From Dromiciops gliroides (lineage: Eukaryota; Chordata; Mammalia; Microbiotheria; Microbiotheriidae): 64,000 bases of DNA. The stretch is taken from contig NC_057861.1 in assembly GCF_019393635.1 (NCBI RefSeq), positions 75,709,327 through 75,773,326 on the forward strand. The letters run 5' to 3'. Positions 56,895 through 64,000 of this stretch are shown here, in pieces (within the stretch, counting starts at the first letter, position 1; each line of letters starts with the position of its first letter). The notes below the pieces were generated by a model. It did not search any database and was not told the origin of the DNA. It saw only the letters and a list, made by a program, of their open reading frames with translations. A program made the translations under genes and the position numbers.

Positions 56895-57560
56895 GCAAAC
56901 TTGGTGCCTCTAATTCCTTTCCTCTCACTCTCTTTTAACTGCAGTCCAGCTTCCAACCTCACCCATCATTCAGCTGAAACTGCTCTCTCCAAAGTTACCA
57001 ATGATGCCATAAATGACCAATCTGATGGCCTTTTCTCAATATTCATCATTCTTGACTGCTCTGCAGCCTCTGGGACTGTTGGATCAACCTCATTTCTTTC
57101 ATAGTTTCTTCTCTTTAAGTTTTGAGACACTCCTCAATCCCACCCATCCTCCCATCCATCCGACTGCTTTTTCTTCAATCTCCTTTGCCCGATCTACATC
57201 CAGGTCTAGCCCATTAACCATAGGTGTCCCCCCCCCCCCCCAGGCTCTGTCCTGGGCCCTTTTCTTCAATTACTACTTCACTTGGTGTTCTTATCGGCTC
57301 CCATGAGATTCAATGATAATCTCAGAGCTATTTATCCAGTCCTAACCTCTGTCCTGTCCTCCCATCTCCCATCTCCAACTGCCTGTTGGATATCTCAGAT
57401 TGGATGTCCCATAGATACCTTTAATTCAAAATATCCCAAACAACTGGTGTTGCCTTTCCAAGCCCTCCCCTATTCTAATTTTTCTATTAACTGTAAAGGG
57501 CCACCATCCTTCAACACTCAGGCTTATAACTTGTCATCCTCAACTTCTCTCTGTGACACC
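56895..57560 (+). mobile_element. L2 LINE, internal part
   Basis: It has AAAGTTACCAATGATGCCAT, GGCTCTGTCCTGGGCCCTTT and GGATGTCCCATAGATACCTT, in the order of L2 ORF2. Confidence 0.68.
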
Positions 57561-57572
57561 CCCACCCCAGGC

Positions 57573-57573
<1 letters not shown>

Positions 57574-57649
<76 letters not shown>
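57574..57649 (+). repeat. Compound (AGAC)n(AC)n microsatellite
   Basis: AGAC units followed by about 24 AC units. Confidence 0.95.
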
Positions 57650-57650
<1 letters not shown>

Positions 57651-57654
57651 GATG

Positions 57655-57745
57655 ATGAGCCTACCTATGTGCTAAGCACTGAAGATACAAAGTAGAAAAA
57701 AACAAGTCCCTGCCTTCAAGGAGCTCAGTCAAATGAGAAAGACAA
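57655..57745 (+). repeat. Dispersed repeat family, fragment
   Basis: CCTATGTGCTAAGCACTGAA, then CCTTCAAGGAGCTCAGTC. Confidence 0.55.
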
Positions 57746-58129
57746 CACACAAAACTAAGCTGAAAAGGTGAGAGGGGCCATGCCAGAGGGTACCTGGGGT
57801 AAATCATGAAGATGATGATGGAGCCACTGGCCAGCAGAGAGGGAGCCGGCTAGTATTCTGACCCCTCTATACAGGGCTCCAAGGGAGCCTAGAGGAGGCG
57901 CTGAGAAGGGCTTTTGCTCTATTCTCCAACCCTCCAATCAGTCAGAAGGAACAGAGGGTGTTAATGCGGTGTGAGTGGCAAAGCTGAAGCAATCTCCATG
58001 ATTACAAATTTCCTGGTGAATTTATCCTGAGAGGAGCCTGATGGAGCTTAAACCAAGTAGAGTAGCTAGCTGGTAGCAAATCCAATCCAATGCCAAGTAG
58101 CATTCTGCGTATGCTGCCTTCTCTCCCTG

Positions 58130-58590
58130 ATTCTGCAGTGGTGCTGCCCCTCATCACCTCATGCCTGAAGGATTACAATAGCCGGCTGGCTAGTCTTCCA
58201 GCCCCCAGTCCAAACCCAGTCCAGTCCACCCTCCACTCAGCTGCCTGTGACCTTTCTAAAGCATAGGTGTGATCGCATCACCCTCCAACAATTACTCAAA
58301 ATAAACTCGAGGATCCCTAGTACCCTTAAGGATCAGCTATAAAATCCCTTCTGGCTTTTAAAGTCCTGCATCACCTGAAGTTTACACCCTTCCACATTTT
58401 TAAGCCTCAGGGAAAATCCTCCCTTCAAGAAGCCTTTCCTGATCTCCCTTCATGCCTCCCCTCAGAACTGTATATCTCAAAGCCTGCCTCCCTCATCCTT
58501 CACGTGGGGATCATTTTTGCAGTCCTGTCTTCAATATTTACTTTAGTGCATCCTAAGTGCTCAAAAAATGCTCATTGACTGGCTTGTTAA
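58130..58590 (+). mobile_element. L2 LINE, 3' part
   Basis: ATTACAATAGCCGGCTGGCT through CTTCAAGAAGCCTTTCCTGA to GCTCAAAAAATGCTCATTGA. It may be the continuation of 56895-57560 after intervening insertions. Confidence 0.62.
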
Positions 58591-58967
58591 TGACTAAGTT
58601 CACACCCCCTACCTCCCTGGCACATCCCTTTCCCTCTTAGAACTCAGCAGCACAACCCTGTTTATCCCACTACAAGGAGCCCTTTGAGATGTGAGGAGTC
58701 TGGTGCAGCCTTCTGTAGATCACAAAGCATTAACATAGAAGGTTGCTATTTACTCGTACTGCCCATGATGTTCCTTGGGGGGAGGGGGAGAAAACCTCAG
58801 GACATTTGTGAAGCCTCTGGGCAGGCAAGATCTGGAGAGGTTCCCACTACAAGGGCTGTATGTCAGTTGTGGTATCAGGAAAACAGGATAGTCCAGGGTT
58901 CACATGTGGAGAAGCATCTGTGTACTGTACTTAATGTGATGTCAGAAATGCAATGGGTAGGATTTAG

Positions 58968-59215
58968 CTAATAACAATAGCTAGCATTTATGTAGGGCTT
59001 GTGAAGGGTCATGCGCCCATACAAAGCACTTTACAAACACCTTATTTGATCCTCAGAACAACCCTGGGAGTTAGGTACTCACTATTTTATAGTTGAGGAA
59101 AATGAAACAGGCAGAGATTAAGTGACTTGCCCAGGGTCACATAGCTACTAAGTGTCTGAGGCTGGATTTGAATTCAGGTCTTCCTGACTCCAGGTTATGC
59201 ACTGTGCCACCAGCT
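58968..59215 (-). mobile_element. MIR SINE
   Basis: An inverted MIR with TGACTTGCCCAGGGTCACAT and TTTACAAACACCTTATTTGA. Confidence 0.78.
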
Positions 59216-59223
59216 ACATGTAG

Positions 59224-59510
59224 GACCAGAATGAGGAAGGTGATTCCTCACTGGAGCTCAGCCCAGGTCAGACTGTATCTAGAGCACTGTGTCAGTTCTT
59301 GGAGCCACGCTTTAGGAAGGGCGTTACCAAAGGAGCAAATTCAGAGGGGTCTGGGCTCCTCTGTGGCTCTCCAAGTATCTGAAGATATTTCTGGGGGAAG
59401 AGGCATCAGACTTGCTCTGGTGGGCCCCAGAGGGCAGGAATAAACAATGAGAACACATTGCAAGAAGTCAGATTCCAGCTTAATCAAGGGGAAGCCTTAA
59501 AAACAATCCA
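59224..59510 (+). mobile_element. CR1/L3-type LINE 3' remnant
   Basis: It contains CAGGTCAGACTGTATCTAGA, GCCACGCTTTAGGAAGGGCG, GGGCCCCAGAGGGCAGGAAT in family order. Confidence 0.68.
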
Positions 59511-59515
59511 ATTTG

Positions 59516-59677
59516 AGGGGCAGCTAGGTGGCGCAGTGGATAGAGCACAGGCCCTGGAGTCAGGAGTACCTAAATTCAAATGCAGCCTCAGACACTTAAC
59601 ACTTACTAGCTGTGTGACCCTGGGCAAGTCACTTAACCCCAATTGCCTCACCAAAAAAAACAAAAACAAAAACAAAA
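59516..59677 (+). mobile_element. Marsupial tRNA-derived SINE
   Basis: A forward copy, CAATTGCCTCACC subfamily; AATCCAATTTG and AATCCGATTTG flank it. It lies at the end of a CR1/L3 remnant. Confidence 0.9.
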
Positions 59678-60394
59678 ATCCGATTTGTCTAAAAGTGTTA
59701 CAGGCTGCTGTGGGTGGTAGTAAGCTTCCCATCAGTCAGTAGACATCTGCAAGCCCACACCTACTTGTCAGGGATGCTGCAGAAGAGGCCTCCTTGCTCA
59801 CAGACAGGCTCAAGGCCCTTTTCTGCTTGAGGGTCCTATTAACTCATTCTGATCTTCCCTAGCAAAGCTCAGGGTACACTAGGCACCCAGAGGTCCTCAA
59901 CACTGTACAGTTTTGATCTCTGTCCAGAGCTGTATTTACAGGAGTGCTAGGCCCCTGCTACCATCCATCAGAAATCCATGGGGGCACTGGAAGTTTAAGC
60001 AACTTGCTGATGTCACACTCGGGGTATGTACGACTGAGGCAGGTCCTATAAGCAGATCTTCCCACCTCTACCCACCCTACTACACTGCTTCTCTTCCTCC
60101 GGTATATACGCGTTTAAATGCCTTACAAAGCAGCCTTTGAGGTGCAGAAGGCATGAATGGGCATTTGCCATTGGTTCATGAGGTAACAGGCCCAGAGGTT
60201 GGGTGACTTGATCCAGGAGACAGGCATGTGGCAAAGCTGAGCTCAACACCCAGGGAGGCTGAATCTCAGATCCAACCTCAATTACACTGCGCTCCATCAC
60301 CTGCTTGGAACTGACCCTCGTGTCCAGCTCCCCGGTCTCCCTCCCTCTGCTGACCCTCCATCCGATCCCCCAGAAGAATGGCAGGCCTCAGGAT

Positions 60395-61055
60395 CCGTGC
60401 AGGTACGTTGTTTATTCGTCGTCCCATGAACAATACACAGGACACCCCCTTGTGAATGAGAGAAAAGGGGGAGGAAAAGGACACCATTGGTTTGTCAGGG
60501 AAAAGGACAAGCCCCCTCATCCCCCAGGATTGGCTCAAACCCTCAGAGATGGATAAAATGACAGGGCCAGAGGCATCCCAAGATCCCAAGTCTGTCACAC
60601 AGAAGCCTGGAGAGGAAACAGGTTCTTGAGGGAGGAGGAAGTGTTGGTCCCAAAGAGATGTGTGCGTTGAGGGGTGGGGGGAGGGAACAAGAACTTGGTT
60701 GGCTGAAATTCTTTGGGAGGGGGGTGGGGGACAGAGGGAGTCTAACTCCTGCCAAGTCTTTCACCAAGGAGGAAACATCAGGCACACCCCCCTCCCCACG
60801 TCCTCCAGGGACTCCCATACATGCCTCAGCCTAACATCATCAGGCTTTTAGGCAATTCCAGCAGCATAACCCCACATCCCCCATCCCCATCCCCATCCCC
60901 ATCCCCAAGTCCCTTTCAGAGGGAGCAGCAAATTGTGGCCCTGGGCTGGGACAGGATGTGAATTTCCTGTGTCCTTGCACTCCTGGGTAATATTTGGGGA
61001 ATGCTTCCCAGGCTACAGGAAGAAGGGGCCCAGCAGGTAGAAAACAGGGCCCAGG
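60395..61055 (-). other. NRBP2: NRBP2 3' UTR and polyadenylation signal
   Basis: AATAAA on the minus strand lies at 60411-60416, about 640 bp after the stop, followed by the candidate cleavage region near 60395. The UTR carries the GGGGAT array at 60878-60906. Confidence 0.75.
60878..60906 (-). repeat. (GGGGAT)n array in NRBP2 3' UTR
   Basis: On the mRNA strand five runs of four or five G are separated by AT dinucleotides (runs at 60903-60906, 60897-60900, 60891-60894, 60885-60888, 60878-60882). This meets the usual G-quadruplex sequence rule. Confidence 0.85.
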
Positions 61056-61124
61056 TCAGGGTGGGGCTGAACGATATTTGTGGAAGGTGCTCTCCAGAAA
61101 GGCAGCCAGTTTTTCACAATCATC
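61056..61124 (-). CDS. NRBP2: NRBP2 terminal coding exon
   Basis: It encodes DDCEKLAAFLESTFHKYRSA then PP and a TGA stop. Acceptor ccccag|GATGAT. Confidence 0.93.
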   Translation of the reverse strand, partial: DDCEKLAAFLESTFHKYRSAPP

Positions 61125-63386
61125 CTGGGGGAAATGGGATGAGGAACATTCATGGGGAAGAAGATAGGAGAAGAAGTTTCTTCACCGGCCCCCCCCCCAA
61201 AAAAAACCCCATTCCCTAAATCCCTTTCCACACACACCCCAACTGTTCTGGGGTCCTGTGCAGGCTCCTCCCCACTCCCCTCACCTCATGAATGAAGCCA
61301 TAATGAACCAGCTCTGTGGCTAGATCCTTGGAACTGTCGGCTGCAGAGATCAGAAAACAGAGTAAGACCCCTTCCCACCTTGCCAGATTCTCCCCAGAGC
61401 CACCTCCCTGGGCACACCAGGCAGAAAGAAGGGCAGGGAGACAAAGTGCCCTCACTGATCCAGGGAACCCATAGCTAAGCTGGGATGGGGCAGGAGCAGA
61501 GCCAAAGAATGCACAGCCAAGCCTGGGCTGGGAGGGAAAGAGGAGAGGAGCAGGGGCAAGGAAAGGAATAGACAAGGGCACGAGAAGGGCAGGGGCAAAG
61601 TGCCTACTTGGCAGGAGATCATAGCTCAGTTGTCGGTGTAACTTGTCTTCCAGGACAAGGAGCAGAGTGAGCTGAAAGAAGGGATAAAGAGTCAGCTCGG
61701 GACACACAACCCAGGACAACACTGGTGTGATCCCTGAGCAGGAGCCAGCACCAGGAGTGCGCCAAAGGGTGCTCCCTTGGATGCCACTTACATGCCACTG
61801 AGCTCTGTCCTCATTCATCTCCATGTTGCACTGCATTTGCACAACCTGGGGGAAGTAGAAAAGTCGCTGTCTTTTCCACCCCTCCTCCCCGTCCCCTCCC
61901 AGTGGATTCCTCTTCACTAGAGGTCCTCAAACAATCGTTGATGATTGTCAGGTAGAGGTGGTTGGAAGGAAAGGGCTTGCAAACTTTCAACCCCAACTCC
62001 TAGTACTCTTGGGCAGCTAGGTGGCGCCATAGGGCATGGAGTATCAGGCCTGGATTCAGGAAGACTCATCTCTCTGAGTTCAATCTAGGCTCAAGACGCT
62101 AACAAGCTGTGTGACCCTGGGCAAGTCACTTCACCCGGTTTGCCTCAGTTTCCTCATCTGTAAAATGAGCTGGAGAAGGAAATGGCAAACCGCTTCAGTT
62201 CCTTTGCCAGGAAAATCCCAAACGGGGTCACAAAGAGTTGAACACAACTGAAAAATGACTGAATAGCAAGTGTCCTAGTCATGAGAATAGACATTGGTCA
62301 AGGGGGTTCTCCTAAGGGGTAGGGGATGGACTAGATACCTCTGAGATCCCCTCATTTCTGAGGTTTTGGGATCCCTCCCAAGCTCACCTTCCTGGTCTCC
62401 ACATCAAAAGGCTCTGGGGTGGGGGTCTTGGCTTTTCGGGCATCCTCAGGGGGAGGAGCCAGTACCCGGGGAAGCCCCAGGGGCCGGGAAGCAGCAAAGT
62501 TCATGAGTGGATAGATCCCATTCCTGGGGAGCCAGGGAAAGGGCAAACAATGACAATGGACTCACTAACCTCTCCAACCTCTCCCCAGCCCCCTCAAAAG
62601 GACCAGCGAGCCACCTACTTACCTGACATCTTCCAGGAACTTGTCCAGCTCCAAGAATGAGACCTCGGAGTACCTGGGGGAAGGGGGAGATGGGTAGGGA
62701 AAAAGGCCATACACTCGCAGAAAGATGAAGGCGGCCTCAAAGACAAGAACAGACCTCAACTTCCCCCCACCCCACTCAGGGTAGTCAGAACCCGGGGTCC
62801 AGAAGAAAGCAGAGATGAAGAAGGAGGGGAAGAACACTTACCGCCACTGAACCCCTGGCCGGCCAGCCCGGTGAATCTCAGCCATTACCATATTGAGGTC
62901 AATCACCTTAGTCTTCTCCTCTACCACATTTTCTGGCATCAGATCTGAAGAGGCTCACATGGTCACTCACACAAGTTGTCAGTGCTCCCCGCCAACTCAC
63001 ATGTGCCAACCAAATACCTTCCCTACCTTCAGTCACTCTTTCACTTAGAGGCTAGGTACCAAAACCCACCACCTAGGTCCCCTTCACTCTCATAGGTGTT
63101 GGACTACCCCATACCCTCTCTCATCCCCCCCCCCCAGACATTCACATATATATCCCCTCTTCCCACCTTACTCCACCCACCCACGATGGATGCCTCCCAT
63201 CCCTAGTCATTCCCAAGAGTACTGGGAATTTCCCCATGCACCAGGTCACTCACATTGGTGCTGGATGAAACAATGAGCTGCCAAGAGCTTCAGTGAGTGA
63301 ACTTCAAAGAGCACTCGGTGAAAGAGGAGGTTGTGCGCAGAAGGTCGGGAGGCTGGGTCCAAGACAAGGCACGACAGGATAAACTC
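61056..63386 (-). CDS. NRBP2: Nuclear receptor-binding protein 2, 3' coding part (last eight exons)
   Basis: NRBP2 is a pseudokinase adaptor related to NRBP1, implicated in neural progenitor survival and ubiquitin-ligase adaptor functions. Eight minus-strand exons give the C-terminal 222 residues: 63254-63386, 62842-62944, 62623-62673, 62388-62523, 61792-61845, 61608-61671, 61285-61340, 61056-61124. Phases close throughout. The first encodes the end of the kinase-like domain (EFILSCLVLDPASRPSAHNL, the degenerate helix-I arginine region). Later exons carry the NRBP tail: VEEKTKVIDL, SEVSFLELDKFLEDVRNGIY, PLMNFAASRPLGLPRVLAPP, VVQMQCNME, LTLLLVLEDKLHRQLSYDLL, and the end YGFIHEDDCEKLAAF...SAPP. 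Upstream exons lie beyond 64000. Divergence from human is mainly at the C-terminal tip. Confidence 0.94.
61285..61340 (-). CDS. NRBP2: NRBP2 exon, DSSKDLATELVHYGFIHE
   Basis: Acceptor ctgcag|CCGACA, donor GAG|GTGAGG. It encodes the ELVHYGFIHE motif near the C-terminus. Confidence 0.94.
61608..61671 (-). CDS. NRBP2: NRBP2 exon, LTLLLVLEDKLHRQLSYDLL
   Basis: Acceptor tttcag|CTCACT, donor CCAA|GTAGGC. It matches the conserved hydrophobic tail helix of NRBP proteins. Confidence 0.93.
61792..61845 (-). CDS. NRBP2: NRBP2 exon, VVQMQCNMEMNEDRAQWH
   Basis: A 54-bp exon, phase 0 at both ends. Acceptor ccccag|GTTGTG, donor CAT|GTAAGT. Confidence 0.93.
62010..62270 (+). mobile_element. MAR1-like CORE-SINE in an NRBP2 intron
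   Basis: A third long copy, with TGTAAAATGAGCTGGAGAAG and ACACAACTGAAAAATGACTG. Confidence 0.8.
62388..62523 (-). CDS. NRBP2: NRBP2 exon, Pro-rich APPPEDARKAKTPTPEP segment
   Basis: It encodes RNGIYPLMNFAASRPLGLPR, then the proline-rich VLAPPPEDARKAKTPTPEPF and DVETRK. Acceptor ccccag|GAATGG, donor AAG|GTGAGC. Confidence 0.94.
62623..62673 (-). CDS. NRBP2: NRBP2 exon, SEVSFLELDKFLEDV segment
   Basis: A 51-bp exon encoding RYSEVSFLELDKFLEDV. Acceptor ccccag|GTACTC, donor GTCAG|GTAAGT. Confidence 0.94.
62842..62944 (-). CDS. NRBP2: NRBP2 exon, VVEEKTKVIDL segment
   Basis: It encodes YLMPENVVEEKTKVIDLNMV then MAEIHRAGRPGVQW. Acceptor tcttcag|ATCTG, donor TGGCG|GTAAGT. Confidence 0.93.
63254..63386 (-). 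CDS. NRBP2: NRBP2 exon encoding the end of the kinase-like domain
   Basis: It encodes EFILSCLVLDPASRPSAHNL then LFHRVLFEVHSLKLLAAHCF and IQHQ. Acceptor ctcacag|GAGTTT, donor CAAT|GTGAGT. It is the most 5' NRBP2 exon visible. Confidence 0.94.
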
Positions 63387-64000
63387 CTGTGAGGGCACAG
63401 GGACGTGAGAAGTGGAGGACTGAAGGGTGGACTGGACAGGAATGGTGAGACACTAGGAGGACTTGAATGAATTGGGAAGGCAAAGAGAGGGAAACACAGT
63501 CTGGTCTCCTGAGATAGAGGTGAAACTTGTTTTCCCCAAAGCCCCAATGTTGGCATCAATGAGCACCTGCCTTTCTCTCCTGGGTATTTGTTCATGAGCA
63601 AAAGGTAGGAGGAACTGAGGATGGGGCCCTCCTTCGAGTACAGATCCAGTCAGGTGGCTACAGAGACTGGGCTGCTCCCACTCCCTCTCTCACAAGGAGA
63701 ATCTAGGAAGTTCAGAGACTAGACCAAACTCCCTTCACTATTCCATGAGTTCAACAGGTGGTGGAGTGGTCAGTGTTGGAATCAGAGTCAGGAAGACCTG
63801 AGTTTGAATACTGCTTCTGACACTGTGTGACCCTGAGCCAGTCACTTAACCATTCAGCCTGTTCCCTCATCTGAAATACTGAGATAAAAATACCTAACTC
63901 CCGCACTTAAGGTGAGAGTTGAACAAAAATAATGTATGTAAAATACTTTACAAAGCTTAAAGCGCTATCCACCTGTTAGCTATTACTATTATTATCAGAG
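63387..64000 (-). other. NRBP2: NRBP2 intron (partial)
   Basis: No upstream NRBP2 exon was recognised. A MIR occupies about 63747-63998. Confidence 0.7.
63747..63998 (+). mobile_element. MIR SINE at the window end
   Basis: A MIR-type body with TGTGTGACCCTGAGCCAGTC and the tail TTAGCTATTACTATTATTAT. Confidence 0.72.

Larger units (their letters stand above)
54700..60394. other. PUF60-NRBP2 intergenic spacer
   Basis: It lies between the PUF60 promoter and the NRBP2 polyadenylation site. It holds a CR1/L3 scrap, MIRs, two SINEs, two L2 pieces and a compound microsatellite. No open reading frame resembles a gene. Confidence 0.75.

Noticed and set aside
61216-61917. 233-residue minus-strand frame as a single NRBP2 exon
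   Set aside because: It reads through two real NRBP2 exons and their introns. Canonical splice sites and the known protein sequence show that only 61792-61845 and 61608-61671 are coding; the stretch over 61285-61340 continues past its donor.

Overview
This is vertebrate nuclear DNA, almost certainly from a marsupial. It carries three intron-rich genes on the minus strand, in the order SCRIB (5' part), PUF60 (complete), NRBP2 (3' part). This is the order and orientation I know from human 8q24.3. The encoded proteins are close to their human orthologues wherever exons can be read. About twenty copies of a ~150-bp tRNA-derived SINE ('GGGGCAGCTAGGTGGCGCAGTGG...') typical of marsupial genomes, plus MIR/MAR1-like SINEs and CR1/L3, L2 and L1 LINE pieces, fill introns and spacers.

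Layout. 1-4078 is SCRIB intron 13, with SINEs and LINE remnants. 4079-11367 holds SCRIB coding exons 13 to 1 (first 510 residues: all leucine-rich repeats and the start of the linker). 11368-13360 is the SCRIB upstream region with a CpG-rich promoter near 12650-13160, two ZNF143-like sites and candidate donors for a non-coding first exon. 13361-16740 is a repeat-bearing spacer. 16892-54630 is PUF60: twelve coding exons, 553 residues, two central RRMs and a C-terminal UHM. It includes a 51-bp cassette exon with a weak donor and a 21-kb first intron full of nested transposons. The PUF60 promoter is a CpG island around 54190-55020 with a TCTCGCGAGA box and a TISU/YY1-like start context. 54.8-60.39 kb is a gene-free, repeat-rich spacer. 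60395-63386 is the last eight coding exons of NRBP2 (C-terminal 222 residues), with a 3' UTR holding a G-quadruplex-type hexanucleotide array and an AATAAA signal. The 5' part of NRBP2 lies beyond 64000.

SCRIB is a cell-polarity scaffold, PUF60 a U-tract-binding splicing factor (and the c-myc repressor FIR), and NRBP2 a pseudokinase-family adaptor. They are neighbours by ancient synteny, not an operon-like functional system. Every splice junction listed was read by eye and checked for reading phase. Exon sums close in frame for all three genes. Repeat boundaries are approximate.

I saw no undescribed multi-gene system. The more interesting signals are regulatory: an internal CpG island in PUF60, a degenerate minisatellite near the cassette exon, the TISU/TCTCGCGAGA promoter, a NAGNAG acceptor, the NRBP2 3'-UTR G4 array, and well-preserved nested retroposons with perfect target-site duplications.
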